Part shown: in pieces, positions 47,132 to 56,887 of the stretch | How the letters are laid out: every line of letters starts with the position of its first letter | How positions within the stretch are numbered: the first letter of the stretch is position 1 | Assembly (NCBI RefSeq): GCF_004339805.1 | Contig: NZ_SLUI01000003.1 | Coordinates: forward strand, 310,001 to 374,000 | Length of the DNA: 64,000 nt | Reading direction: 5' to 3' | DNA from: Anaerospora hongkongensis | GTDB lineage: Bacteria > Bacillota > Negativicutes > Sporomusales > DSM-15969 | Notes under the pieces: generated by a model | What the model was told of the DNA's origin: nothing | Seen by the model: the letters and a program-made list of their open reading frames with translations, nothing else | Databases searched by the model: none | Position numbers and translations under genes: made by a program

Positions 47132-47180
47132 AGGAGCTTTCCTGCCAGCCACCTTAGGCGAGGCTGCAGGGAAAGCTCCT
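47132..47180 (+). other. Intergenic hairpin without T-run
   Basis: AGGAGCTTTCC and GGAAAGCTCCT (11 pairs) enclose a second short stem (GCC/GGC). No T-run follows, so it may stabilise or process the mRNA between CoA-transferase and thiolase. Confidence 0.5.
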
Positions 47181-47223
47181 ATTGGAAAGATGACAAGTTT
47201 CTACATACCAGAAATAGAAAGAG

Positions 47224-48414
47224 ATGGTGAAGAGGATGCGTGATGTCGTCATAGTCGGTGCGCAACGAACTCCGATAGGCGATTTTTTAGGATCATTCAA
47301 AGATATTAGCGCAATCGAATTAGGAGTTATTGCTGCAAATGGGGCAATGGCCCAAGCCGGAATTACGTCAGATCTAGTCACTGAGGTGGCTTGCGGCATG
47401 GTTTACAAAGCCGGTAATAAAGGGAATCCCGGGCGTCAGCTTCAGCTTCGGTGTGGAATGCCTATAGAAGGATACGCTTACACTGTTGATCAGCAGTGTG
47501 GGTCAGGCATGAAAGCATTTGAACTGGCTTTTCAGTCTATCTTGTTGGGAAAAATCGATGTTGCTTTGGCTGTGGGGATGGAAAGTATGTCCCAGGCGCC
47601 TTATATTCTCAAAAGTGCCCGTGAAGGCTATCGGATGGGGCATAGTGAGATTCACGATTCGTTGCTATACGATGGCTTGGTCTGCGCAATTCAGGGCTAT
47701 CATATGGGGGTTACGGCGGAAAACCTAGTCGAGAAATATGGTATTTCCCGTGCCGAGCAGGATGAACTCGCCGTGATTAGCCACCAACGCTCTATTAAGG
47801 CAATTATGGATGAGAAATTCAAAGAAGAGATAGTGCCGGTAAGTGTTAGAACAAAAAAAGGCCCTGTTATAGTTGATACCGATGAGCACCCCAGAGCTGA
47901 TGTATCGTTGGAAAAACTTACTGCTATGAAACCTGCCTTCAGGAAGGACGGAACGGTGACGGCTGGCAACGCATCATCAGTGAACGACGGCGCTGCCGCT
48001 ATGGTGTTGATGACGATGGACAAAGCCCGTGAACTTGGTGTGAAACCGCTTGCTAGAGTTAAGGCTACTGCAAATGTAGGGGTTTCCCCGGAAGTAATGG
48101 GCATCGGACCAGTGTACAGTGTGCCGAAGGTATTAGAATATGCCGGACTTAAAGCATCAGACATCGGTTATTATGAGATAAACGAAGCATTCGCCGCCCA
48201 GTTTTTAGCCGTAAACCGGGAGTTAAAGCTAGATATGAGTAAGGTAAATACTAATGGTTCAGGTATTGGGTTAGGTCATCCGGTGGGCTGTAGCGGAGCC
48301 AGAATTATCGTCTCACTAATTTACGAACTAAAACGGCGTAAAGAACAGTATGGACTTGCAACTCTTTGCGTGGGCGGTGGCCCGGCTATTGCCGCAATAA
48401 TTGAGAATATCTGA
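47224..48414 (+). CDS. Acetyl-CoA acetyltransferase (thiolase)
   Basis: 396 residues. The three thiolase signatures are visible: nucleophile Cys in [15 protein letters not shown] near 90, [18 protein letters not shown] near 345 with the catalytic His, and [11 protein letters not shown] with the second Cys near the end. It condenses two acetyl-CoA to acetoacetyl-CoA or runs in reverse. ATG at 47224 or 47236; family alignment favours the second ([15 protein letters not shown]) but neither has a strong ribosome site. With the next two genes it gives the core set for acetyl-CoA to crotonyl-CoA conversion. Confidence 0.92.
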   Translation: MVKRMRDVVIVGAQRTPIGDFLGSFKDISAIELGVIAANGAMAQAGITSDLVTEVACGMVYKAGNKGNPGRQLQLRCGMPIEGYAYTVDQQCGSGMKAFELAFQSILLGKIDVALAVGMESMSQAPYILKSAREGYRMGHSEIHDSLLYDGLVCAIQGYHMGVTAENLVEKYGISRAEQDELAVISHQRSIKAIMDEKFKEEIVPVSVRTKKGPVIVDTDEHPRADVSLEKLTAMKPAFRKDGTVTAGNASSVNDGAAAMVLMTMDKARELGVKPLARVKATANVGVSPEVMGIGPVYSVPKVLEYAGLKASDIGYYEINEAFAAQFLAVNRELKLDMSKVNTNGSGIGLGHPVGCSGARIIVSLIYELKRRKEQYGLATLCVGGGPAIAAIIENI

Positions 48415-48439
48415 CGAAATGTTTATGGGAGGGAAGAAC

Positions 48440-49297
48440 ATGCATATCAATAAGCTGCTGGTTATTGGTGCTGGTCTTATGGGCAGCGGGATAGCCCAAG
48501 TTGCCGCCAGTTCGGGAATTGAGGTCGTGCTATATGACATTAAGCAAGACTTTGTTGATCGTGGAGTAAACGCAATTGCGAACAACCTTGCTAAGCTTAT
48601 CGAAAAGGGAAAATTGTCTGAGGAAGACAAAAGGATGATTATCGGGCGAATCAGTGGTTCGGTAAACTTTGCGGATTCAGCTAAGTCGGCAGACTTTGCG
48701 ATTGAAGCTGCGCCCGAAAACTTTTCCATCAAGAAGGAAATCTTCATAGCGCTCGATACCTATTGCCCGGAGAGCACCATTCTTGCCAGTAATACGTCCT
48801 CGTTGCCGATTACACAAATCGCTGCCGTAACCAAGCGCCCTGAAAAAGTAATTGGTATGCATTTTTTTAGTCCAGTGCCGATGATGAAACTTGTGGAATT
48901 AATTAAGGGTTTGGCTACTTCTAAAGAGACTTTTGCCATTACTGAGGAGCTAACCTTAGCACTAAAGAAAACCCCTGTAACGGTCGAAGACTTTCCGGGT
49001 TTCTGTGGGAACCGGATCGTAGTACCAATGATTAACGAGGCGGTATACGCGTTAATGGAAGGGGTAGCAAGCGTCGACGATATTGACACAGTATGTAAAC
49101 TTGGATTTAATCATCCGATGGGACCGCTAGAGTTGGCAGACATGGTCGGGTTAGATATTGTTTTAAATGTAATGGATGTATTGTATAAAGGTTACGGGGA
49201 TCCCAAATATCGTCCGTGTCCGCTACTTCGTAAGTATGTGGATTCTGGCTGGCTTGGCCGTAAGTCGGGAAGAGGCTTCTACAACTACAGCCTATGA
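48440..49297 (+). CDS. hbd: 3-hydroxybutyryl-CoA dehydrogenase
   Basis: 285 residues. Rossmann NAD(P)-binding [18 protein letters not shown] at the start, [10 protein letters not shown] near 117, [16 protein letters not shown] near 137 with the catalytic His, and [15 protein letters not shown] near 183. It oxidises (S)-3-hydroxybutyryl-CoA or reduces acetoacetyl-CoA. Start ATG 48440 after GGGAGGG; the earlier TTG at 48401 overlaps the thiolase stop. Co-transcribed with the thiolase. Confidence 0.93.
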   Translation: MHINKLLVIGAGLMGSGIAQVAASSGIEVVLYDIKQDFVDRGVNAIANNLAKLIEKGKLSEEDKRMIIGRISGSVNFADSAKSADFAIEAAPENFSIKKEIFIALDTYCPESTILASNTSSLPITQIAAVTKRPEKVIGMHFFSPVPMMKLVELIKGLATSKETFAITEELTLALKKTPVTVEDFPGFCGNRIVVPMINEAVYALMEGVASVDDIDTVCKLGFNHPMGPLELADMVGLDIVLNVMDVLYKGYGDPKYRPCPLLRKYVDSGWLGRKSGRGFYNYSL

Positions 49298-49399
49298 TAG
49301 CGTCAGCGAGTCAGTCTGGGCATTAAGAAGACATGCGGCATAATGGAAAACTCAGGCCACAACTGTGCGTATCTTTCGAATTAGGAGCGGTGCTAATCG

Positions 49400-50182
49400 A
49401 TGTATAAGTTTGATAATTTAATTGTGGAAATAAGCAACGGTGTAGCGGTTATCACCATTAACCGTCCCCAAGAGATGAATGCTTTAAATCCGAAGGCAGT
49501 CGACGAACTTGACACTGCTTTTCAGGAACTGGGAAAAGACGCTGCCGTCGGCGCCGTAATCATCACCGGCAATGACAAGGTTTTTGTCGCCGGAGCGGAT
49601 ATTACGTCCATGGTGGAAATGGAACCTATTAAGGCTAAGGAATGGGCTAGATCGGGCCAACTGGTTTTTTCGCGAATTGAGAACTTTCCTAAGGTCGTCA
49701 TTGCAGCCTGTGGTGGATTTACCTTGGGCGGCGGCTGTGAACTGGCAATGGCCTGTGATATCCGCGTAGCCTCAGAAAAGGCCAGGTTTGGGCAGCCGGA
49801 GGTTAATCTTGGCATTATGCCAGGATTTGCGGGAACCCAACGACTACCCCGACTAGTAGGAAAGGGTCAAGCCAAATTATTGATTTTGACTGGCGACATT
49901 ATCAGTGCTCAAGAAGCGCTACAAATCGGCCTGATCGATATGGTTGTTCCTCATGAAGAATTATTAGATGCAGCCAAGGCCTTGGCCCGAAAAATTGTAT
50001 CTAAAGCACCATATGCAGTACAACAAGCGAAACGATCTATCAACCGTGGGATGGAAGTGGATATCGAATCGGGAGCTATATTAGAGGCCGAAGCATTTGG
50101 TATGTGCTTCACTACTAAAGATCAAAGAGAAGGCATGCAGGCTTTCGTCGAAAAAAGAAAACCTCAGTTTTCAGGGTTCTAA
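49400..50182 (+). CDS. Enoyl-CoA hydratase (crotonase)
   Basis: 260 residues. VAGADITSMVEME near 64 and ACGGFTLGGGCELAMACDI near 100 form the oxyanion hole; the catalytic Glu is in FGQPEVNLGIMPGFAGTQRL near 134, as in short-chain crotonases. Ends in REGMQAFVEKRKPQF as in the mitochondrial and clostridial hydratases. Hydrates crotonyl-CoA or analogues. GGAGCGG lies before the ATG. Last gene of the block, before a strong terminator. Confidence 0.9.
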   Translation: MYKFDNLIVEISNGVAVITINRPQEMNALNPKAVDELDTAFQELGKDAAVGAVIITGNDKVFVAGADITSMVEMEPIKAKEWARSGQLVFSRIENFPKVVIAACGGFTLGGGCELAMACDIRVASEKARFGQPEVNLGIMPGFAGTQRLPRLVGKGQAKLLILTGDIISAQEALQIGLIDMVVPHEELLDAAKALARKIVSKAPYAVQQAKRSINRGMEVDIESGAILEAEAFGMCFTTKDQREGMQAFVEKRKPQFSGF

Positions 50183-50225
50183 AAGGAACTGTTTCGACTA
50201 GGAATAGACTGCGGGCGGCACTGCA

Positions 50226-50254
50226 GCCCGGCCATTTCGTTTGGCCGGGCTTTC
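50226..50254 (+). terminator. Rho-independent terminator at end of region 3
   Basis: GCCCGGCCA-TTTCGTT-TGGCCGGGC followed by TTTCG. Very stable nine-pair GC stem. Confidence 0.75.
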
Positions 50255-51142
50255 GTATGCCGTCCTCGGGCCGCTCCGCTCAGTGTCTTTCGCAACGGAT
50301 ACCACTGCATGGTTGTCCGTCCGCCCCTTGCGCCGTTTCGCTCATCTCCACTATACTCATCCGCTCCCGGCTAACCACCGCTGAAGCTTGCAGTCGTATC
50401 CTGCTGGGTGGCGTTTCATTGTCTGAGGAGGGGGAGGAGGCCAGAGCGCTCCTTTCACTCGCACCACGACCGCCGAGGTAAAACATGGGCAGCAGCAAGT
50501 GAAAAAGCATCACCTACTGCCGCCTATCGGAAATCGGTACGGGCCGCCATACTATCGAAGGTCTAGAGGTTGGGCGGCTCCTCTCAAACCCCTATCACCC
50601 AGCCTTTGGGGGAACATATGCCCCCTAACCCCCAAAGGGGGAAGGCGGACCATCACGCCGCCTGTCCTCGTGCCTGCGGGAAGCAGCGTCATGCTCCGCC
50701 AAAACAAAGCAGCGGTCGTGAGCAAAGCCTCACCACCGCCGGTCAACCATCCCTAACCCTTCCAGTCATGGAAGTGGAGGCGGCCATCCTATAAGCGTAT
50801 TTTATGTCCTCCCTGGCACGCCAGGACGGCAAAGCCTGGACATAAACAGGACGTTATAGGACGTCCACCACCGCTGTCGCGGGACCTTCGCCGTTCGCTC
50901 CGGGATTATCGTGCCCACCCCCTGACCCCTCCCGCGCATGAAATCGGGAGGGGAGGGAGCTAACAGGGTTACGGCGGCTTGGGGCATACAGCATCATGCC
51001 CGGCCAGAAAACCATTGGCCGACCGCACTGCGCATACCCCATCGGGCCCGCACGAGCCGGCGCGCAGCGAAACCCCATCGCCACACTGTCGGCAGCGCAG
51101 GCCCGACCGCCGCAAGGGTGACGCGGGGAAGCTGGAACAACG
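50255..51142. other. GC-rich stretch without convincing genes
   Basis: About 0.9 kb with much higher GC than the flanks. Several long frames overlap on both strands, but all are Arg/Pro/Gly-rich, lack ribosome sites and resemble nothing known; they are by-products of base composition. Visible structure: CCTTTGGGGG and CCCCCAAAGG (hairpin near 50605-50640) and GGACGTTATAGGACGTCC near 50852. It may encode a structured RNA or be foreign. Confidence 0.4.
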
Positions 51143-51321
51143 TCCCGCCGCCGAATTTTTCATTGTATCACACCGGTCAAGGCAAAGCCTGCTCCGTGCA
51201 TCTGCGCCCTGCGGTGACATGGCGTGCCGCGTCCATGTTATATATAATAAGAAGCTTTAACCCGCGCTCCATCTTACTGTGAGGGCGGCGGGAAGCCGCT
51301 GACACGGAGGAGGCGGCACAC
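51143..51321 (+). repeat. Repeated leader cassette, copy 1
   Basis: Homologous along its length to 51545-51727. Both contain TTTTCATTGTATCAC, CCGGTCAAGGCAA, GGCGTGCCGCGTC, a TATAAT-like element followed by A(A/G)GAAGCTTTA, and a closing GGAGG, and both end exactly at the start codon of a small ORF. It looks like a duplicated promoter-leader unit. Confidence 0.7.
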
Positions 51322-51489
51322 ATGCTGACGATCAAGCAGGTTAAGGCACGGCTACGGCGCCAGCGGGTACTATACGGCAGGCTCGTGACCAGCCCGGACG
51401 GGGCAGAGTGGATACGGGTTGGCTTAACCCGGGCACAGCTTGAATATTACATGGACCGAGTGACTTGTTACGGTTTCATTCAGGATTGA
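51322..51489 (+). CDS. Small hypothetical protein, 55 residues
   Basis: ATG at 51322, GGAGGAGG upstream, stop at 51487-51489 inside a terminator stem. Basic N-terminal half (IKQVKARLRRQRVLYGRLV) then DGAEWIRVGLTRAQLEYYMD. Not recognised. Correct ribosome site, leader repeat in front and terminator behind support a real gene. Confidence 0.55.
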   Translation: MLTIKQVKARLRRQRVLYGRLVTSPDGAEWIRVGLTRAQLEYYMDRVTCYGFIQD

Positions 51490-51509
51490 GGGCTTGGGCC
51501 CTTTTTTTG
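51489..51509 (+). terminator. Rho-independent terminator
   Basis: AGGGC-TTGG-GCCCT followed by seven T, overlapping the stop codon of the 55-residue gene. Confidence 0.65.
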
Positions 51510-51544
51510 GTTGGTACGGAGATGACGAAGATACGAGGGACGCA

Positions 51545-51727
51545 CCCTGCCGCCGGTCTTTTCATTGTATCACGCCGGTCAAGGCAAGCCTGCTCCGCTG
51601 CGCTGCGCCCTCCGGTGACCCGGCGTGCCGCGTCAAGGTGTACATATAATAGGAAGCTTTATTCCCGCGCTCTTTTTGTATGTGACGGCGGCAGATAGGC
51701 CGACGATCACAGAAGGAGGCGGGGGCA
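51545..51727 (+). repeat. Repeated leader cassette, copy 2
   Basis: Second copy of the unit at 51143-51321, about 400 bases downstream. The -10-like TATAAT and the GAAGCTTTA element are conserved; the middle has small indels. It ends at AAGGAGGCGGGGGCA before the ATG at 51728. Confidence 0.7.
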
Positions 51728-51934
51728 ATGCTGGATTGGCTTATTCGTTGGTGGCGGGTAGAGGTTGCTTTATTTATGTGCTACTTTGATTCGCTCAGGC
51801 GGGGAGACCGGGTGAGCTATCAGTATTGCGCGCAGAAGAGTTTATTGGTATCGGTGTTCTGCTTTACTGTTTTTGTGGGAGGCTTGATGCTAGTGGGGAG
51901 TGTTATTCGGTTCTTCCAGTATGGTGGGCGGTAG
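51728..51934 (+). CDS. Small membrane protein, 68 residues
   Basis: ATG at 51728 with AGAAGGAGG upstream. Begins MLDWLIRWWRVEVALF and has one clear membrane helix at about 38-60 (SLLVSVFCFTVFVGGLMLVG). Not recognised. It shares its leader with the 55-residue gene but not its sequence. From here on base composition returns to AT-rich, towards the defence genes. Confidence 0.5.
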   Translation: MLDWLIRWWRVEVALFMCYFDSLRRGDRVSYQYCAQKSLLVSVFCFTVFVGGLMLVGSVIRFFQYGGR

Positions 51935-52124
51935 ATGGGCTAGCCTGGCTCTATCTACTATATATAAGTAGTTATTTAGGGTTATCTGACAAAACTAGGC
52001 AGGTATTGTGTGAAAATGTTAAAATAGACATGGAAGATAATGGAGTGAGAGTTTTTTCTTAATCGTAAGTCCGATTTTAGTTAAGGTAAAGTAAATTGCG
52101 TGGGAACTAATGGGAGGATAACTC

Positions 52125-55100
52125 ATGAGCGCACAATATGAAATACTAGACGTTTTACATGAAAACCCTCATAGCAACTCAAAGGTTATATTGGTACGGG
52201 ATAAGATAACAGGTAAGGAGTTTGTCATTAAACGTATAATCGGGCTTGATAATCCATTACATAGAGCTATTTTTGATAAAGAGATTGGCGCACTCTACAA
52301 GTTACGCCAATCCGAACACATTGTTAAATTACTTGATTATAAACAAGGAAAAAGTAGCCAAACAGGAGTTTTTGAAGGAAGAATTTTCTTAGAGTATGTA
52401 GATGGCGATACGTTACAAAATAAATGTTCTCAAATAATTAATATTGGTGATAAATTTAATGTTATTCAGCAGTTAGTTAGTGCATTAAGATATGCTCATG
52501 AAAGTGGGATAATTCATAGAGATATTAATCCGAAGAATATAATGGTCACAGAGGATGGAAGAGTAAAACTGATAGATTTCGGAATTTGCAAGATTAAAGG
52601 AATGTCTATCAAAGGTACTACTTTTCGATATGCAACAAATAAATATGCTGCACCAGAAGTTGGTTATCACAGTGAAAATGCGACAGAGCGCAGTGATATT
52701 TATTCGCTAGGATCAGTAATTTATTTTATGTTCACTAAAAATGAGCCAACTGTTCCTGATAATATGTCGACTGCAATTAAAAGTGCTAGTGGTATTGATC
52801 CGTTACTTAAAGATGTACTTATTCGCATGACATCGATCAATCCCCTTAATAGATTTGAAAATATGATCGACTTAGAAATTAGTCTATCGCCGCTTTATAA
52901 GAAATACCTTAATAACAATGAGGCTTATTGTGTAACCATAGATTCTGCTAAATTTGAATTTCTACGAAAAAATAATCTCGTCAAAGCGGGTAAAACAAAT
53001 GATCAATTGATGAAAGAGGATATCTCGTCCAACTTCACTAATGCCACAGTGTTTATGGAAAAACGCGTTGACCAAGTAGTATATATTTTTGATGGTATAA
53101 ATTACAGTATGCATTGTGACTACGATGAGGCCTCTCAACTTTTCAAAGTTTTACAGTTCAAAAGAATTGAGGCATTCTATCGAGAGAGAAATAAAAAGAC
53201 TTATATGGCAGTATCGGGGATTATTGTTTTTCAGAATTCATTCTCAGCAAAATCTTGGGATCATAATAATTATCAACTTTTGAATCGAATCTCGGACCAT
53301 ATTGATGCGATACGTTCGAAGAAAAATATCAATATCGAATATACTAATAATTATGGCTTTTGGTACGATTTTATAAAGATAATGAAAGAGGATGTTCGAA
53401 AACGGGCAGCTAAATTTTATTATGATAGATATGAATATAAAAATAACCTGTTATATTTCACACTAAATAAAGATACTTATATAGATGCAGAGAGTCTATC
53501 GACAATTAGTGTGCTGATTTGCGAAACAGCAACTAATAATGATATTTCCCTAAAAGAAATCGGTACTTTTGAGAAGTATATTGAAGACGGAAATATTATG
53601 GTCATAAAGCCTACTAGGAATAGTGAAATTCGCCGATTGCCACGGTCAGGATATTTTTGTGCTGATTACCGCATGGAAATTGCACAATATAAAAAACAAG
53701 AACGAGCATTAGATGAATTCCAAAGAGAAGAGTATAACTGCCATGGCAATTTGAAAAGTATATTTGTGGGTTTAGAGGCGCCAGAGATTTTCCCTAATTC
53801 GAGAACAATTAAATATTTTGATCATAACTTAGATGATGCACAAAAAATGGCTATAAGAAAAATTCTAGATGCACGAGATATAGTATTAATACAGGGGCCG
53901 CCAGGGACTGGAAAAACCAACGTTATCGTTGAACTTATTCGACAGATCCGGGCTCATAATCAAAAAAATCCAACAGTATCACAAAAAGTCCTTATTGTGT
54001 CTCAGTCCCATGCCGCTGTTGACAAAATACTAGAAGACCTTGATCCTTATGTCGAGGATGTAAATGTTATTAGAATCGGCTATGAAGAAAAAATATCTTT
54101 GTTATCCAGAGAAAAGTATAGCCTAGATAATAAAAAGAAAACTTGGGTTGAAAATATTGTTTGTAAAAGCAGAAAAAATCTTGAAAATGAGTTAATGAAC
54201 AGGGGGATAGATTTTTCAAGTTTCGAGCAGTTTATGATTGCTTTTGATGATCTACAAATTTCTAATCGTACGGCTGAAGAAGAAACTGCAAACACCAATA
54301 TAATCTCTGATTTTTATCAAAAGTACAAAATTGGAGAAAACGACAAAGAGTTCCGTAGATTAATAATCATCCAAAATTGGATGCGGCAGTTAATTGAAAC
54401 AAATAATATTGAGGAATATTTCATAAGGAATGCTTCAATCGTAGTTGGCACTTGCTCAGGATTTGCTGCGAATCCATTCGTTAACGATACAATTTTTGAT
54501 TATGTTATAGTGGATGAAGCTGCAAAGGCCACATTACCAGAGATGATGGTTTCCTTAGTGAAGTCAAAAAAAGTTGTGCTAGTTGGAGATCATATGCAAC
54601 TACCACCAGTTTTTGACCAGGGGGCAATTAGTAGAGCCGATACAAAAATAAGTATTGATGATTTAAAGAATGGTAGTTTTGAAAGGATCTTTAATATATT
54701 GCCTGAGGCTTGCAAGCAAGTCCTTAGCACACAATATAGAATGCACCCAGTTATCGGAGAAATGATAGGATCTATTTTTTATGGAAATAAGCTTCAGAAT
54801 GGTGTGGGTGCCGAGGAGAGGGAGTTAGACTTACCTTCTTTTAAAAATTATGCGATGGCCTGGATGTCCACATCTAGCTTGCCTGGGTGCAAGAGATTTG
54901 AACACAAAATATCTAATGAAAACGGCGATGATAGTTATGTTAATTATCAAGAAGCTAGCATATTACTTGAGTTGATTAAGAAGCTTGACTTGGAAATTGG
55001 TGATAAAGGATATTCGATAGGAGTAATAACTCCGTATAGAGCACAACTTAACCGAATTCAGAGAGAAATTGCTTTATTGGAACTAAAGAATATATCTGTA

Positions 55101-55376
55101 GAAGCTAATACTGTAGATGCTTTTCAGGGAAGCCAAAAAGATATTATTCTGTACTCCACAGTTAGAAGCAGTGACCTTCCCAGAATTGGTTTTCTGAGAG
55201 AGCATGCAAGAATTAACGTGTCATTTTCAAGGGCTAAGCGGTTACTTGTTATTATTGGTGATATGGAATTCCTGAATAATCCTAATATACCAATGAATAA
55301 GTTCCCTGAAATTATCGAATATATGCTTAAGCATAAAGATTCATGTCACATTATTCAGTATGGCGGTGATAAATAA
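52125..55376 (+). CDS. mkoA: Ser/Thr kinase-SF1 (UPF1-like) helicase fusion, Mokosh type I MkoA-like
   Basis: 1083 residues. N-terminal protein kinase at about 1-265: ATP lysine in VIKRI (K36), catalytic HRDINPKN (131-138), DFG (151-153), APE at about 183. A middle region of about 300 residues is unrecognised. The helicase runs from about 565 to 1060: Walker A GPPGTGKT (591-598), IVDEAAKA near 795-802, GDHMQLPP near 826, a VDAFQGSQKD motif near 1000, and NVSFSRAKR near 1028, all of the DNA2/NAM7/UPF1 (COG1112) group. Kinase plus UPF1-type helicase in one protein, with a partner gene overlapping by one base, matches type I Mokosh anti-phage systems. AT-rich, unlike the 50-51.7 kb stretch. AGGAT before the ATG. 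Confidence 0.82.
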   Translation: MSAQYEILDVLHENPHSNSKVILVRDKITGKEFVIKRIIGLDNPLHRAIFDKEIGALYKLRQSEHIVKLLDYKQGKSSQTGVFEGRIFLEYVDGDTLQNKCSQIINIGDKFNVIQQLVSALRYAHESGIIHRDINPKNIMVTEDGRVKLIDFGICKIKGMSIKGTTFRYATNKYAAPEVGYHSENATERSDIYSLGSVIYFMFTKNEPTVPDNMSTAIKSASGIDPLLKDVLIRMTSINPLNRFENMIDLEISLSPLYKKYLNNNEAYCVTIDSAKFEFLRKNNLVKAGKTNDQLMKEDISSNFTNATVFMEKRVDQVVYIFDGINYSMHCDYDEASQLFKVLQFKRIEAFYRERNKKTYMAVSGIIVFQNSFSAKSWDHNNYQLLNRISDHIDAIRSKKNINIEYTNNYGFWYDFIKIMKEDVRKRAAKFYYDRYEYKNNLLYFTLNKDTYIDAESLSTISVLICETATNNDISLKEIGTFEKYIEDGNIMVIKPTRNSEIRRLPRSGYFCADYRMEIAQYKKQERALDEFQREEYNCHGNLKSIFVGLEAPEIFPNSRTIKYFDHNLDDAQKMAIRKILDARDIVLIQGPPGTGKTNVIVELIRQIRAHNQKNPTVSQKVLIVSQSHAAVDKILEDLDPYVEDVNVIRIGYEEKISLLSREKYSLDNKKKTWVENIVCKSRKNLENELMNRGIDFSSFEQFMIAFDDLQISNRTAEEETANTNIISDFYQKYKIGENDKEFRRLIIIQNWMRQLIETNNIEEYFIRNASIVVGTCSGFAANPFVNDTIFDYVIVDEAAKATLPEMMVSLVKSKKVVLVGDHMQLPPVFDQGAISRADTKISIDDLKNGSFERIFNILPEACKQVLSTQYRMHPVIGEMIGSIFYGNKLQNGVGAEERELDLPSFKNYAMAWMSTSSLPGCKRFEHKISNENGDDSYVNYQEASILLELIKKLDLEIGDKGYSIGVITPYRAQLNRIQREIALLELKNISVEANTVDAFQGSQKDIILYSTVRSSDLPRIGFLREHARINVSFSRAKRLLVIIGDMEFLNNPNIPMNKFPEIIEYMLKHKDSCHIIQYGGDK

Positions 55377-56737
55377 TGAAGCATGTAATCGAATCCATTC
55401 ATAAGTATATTCCACCTGAAAACGTCGGGTATGTTTTGGTGAAAAGAACAAAAGTTTTTATTCCTTATAAAGAGTTTGGGATCAATGTACTTGAAAGATC
55501 GGAAATACCATTATCTTTTGTTCATGAAACTGTCCTAAAATTACTGGCAGAAGATGTCTGTAATGTTGAGGAAATGGTAAACGTACTAGGTTTAGAGTAC
55601 GATATTTTAAAAGAAATCATAGCTGAAATGGCAATAGCTGACCTTGTAGTCGTATCCGAAATGTCTTTAATATTAACCGCAAAAGGTAAAATCGCACTTC
55701 AAGAACTAAAAAAAGTCACTGTTAAAAAAAATCAAGTTAACGAACTCTATGTTAATATGATAACTGGTGAAATAGAAAGCTACAGTAATTGTTTATACTA
55801 CGATAGACCAATTCCGGGGTATATGTATTTTGATCAGACTTTTGACCTTGACATACAGTTTTTGAGAGAAAAATTCTCAAGTGTAGAAAAAATATATGAG
55901 AAGGACAAAGAAGAAGAATCTATTTTCGTGAAAAAATCACGAGGAGAAACTTCCCTCTATCGAATTCTTGATATTGCATACCAAAAGATTAAATATATGT
56001 CTATCTCTTGCTTTGTATTTGTGAATGAGGAAACTGCATCGTTATTATTAATGTTTGATGATGACAAATTATCTGTTTACTCAACCATTGCAAAATCACA
56101 AATAAATAATCGAACAAATAGTATTAAATGGTTATTTGAGAGCAATAGAGAGTTTATAGCTAAGAATAAATCTATTCGACATGAGATTGACGTCGATAAA
56201 GATAAAGCGCGAAATAAGCTTCTGTCGTTAATACAGCAGAAGTCCAAGTTAAAGGTTTCTTCACAGGAAATAGAATCCTATTATTATTCAGATCGATATC
56301 TCCTTGACGGAGAAATAGCAGATATTATCCGTGAATGCCATGAATATAAGCCTCAGAAACTAGTAATTGCTTCTCCTCATATGAGACAATTTTTGCAGGA
56401 TAATTTAACGAGTTTAATTAATATGCTCCCACTGATCAAAATAATTCTTATTTACAACAAAGATGAATACGGTATGGACAAATCAAAGGAATGGTTAGTT
56501 TCTCAACTGAAAAATGATAATAAAGGTAAACAAAATATTGCCTTTTTTCCGCTAGATCCTGGACAGAAAATTAATACTACACAAATAATATGTCACCCTG
56601 GCTTTGTTATAAATACGCTCTATGAATTGGTGGAAGACGATATGAATCAGTTCGTACTGAAAGAAATATCCGATATTTCCTTTGATTTAGATAAAATCAT
56701 GAAAGCGTTAAAACAATTTGAGCAGATTATTGATTGA
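55376..56737 (+). CDS. mkoB: Partner of the kinase-helicase, MkoB-like (PLD-like fold suspected)
   Basis: 453 residues. The ATG overlaps the stop of the previous gene (TAATG), so translation is coupled. A winged-helix segment is likely at about 50-115 (VCNVEEMVNVLGLEYDILKE). The C-terminal third (KLVIASPHMRQFLQDNL near 330, IKIILIYNKDE near 356) has the strand-turn pattern of a phospholipase D-like half. In Mokosh type I the partner is a PLD nuclease with HxKxxxxD; here the best match, ICHPGFVINTL near 412, keeps His but has no Lys two residues later, so catalysis by the standard PLD mechanism is doubtful. Family call rests mostly on position. Confidence 0.6.
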   Translation: MKHVIESIHKYIPPENVGYVLVKRTKVFIPYKEFGINVLERSEIPLSFVHETVLKLLAEDVCNVEEMVNVLGLEYDILKEIIAEMAIADLVVVSEMSLILTAKGKIALQELKKVTVKKNQVNELYVNMITGEIESYSNCLYYDRPIPGYMYFDQTFDLDIQFLREKFSSVEKIYEKDKEEESIFVKKSRGETSLYRILDIAYQKIKYMSISCFVFVNEETASLLLMFDDDKLSVYSTIAKSQINNRTNSIKWLFESNREFIAKNKSIRHEIDVDKDKARNKLLSLIQQKSKLKVSSQEIESYYYSDRYLLDGEIADIIRECHEYKPQKLVIASPHMRQFLQDNLTSLINMLPLIKIILIYNKDEYGMDKSKEWLVSQLKNDNKGKQNIAFFPLDPGQKINTTQIICHPGFVINTLYELVEDDMNQFVLKEISDISFDLDKIMKALKQFEQIID

Positions 56738-56887
56738 TTAGATCAACTTAATGTAATTTAACGTAGGATTTAATCATCATCGCCTACGTCACAAATACCT
56801 ATATTGTTGTAAGTATATTTTCATCGGGGTGGAGTTAAGAACCGAGGGCTGTATTTGAAAAAATGAAGCTAAAAGGAACTGATGGGT

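Noticed and set aside
50255..51282. Several 60-115 codon frames on both strands in the GC-rich stretch
   Set aside because: They overlap each other, are rich in Arg/Pro/Gly, lack ribosome sites and known motifs; typical by-products of high GC.
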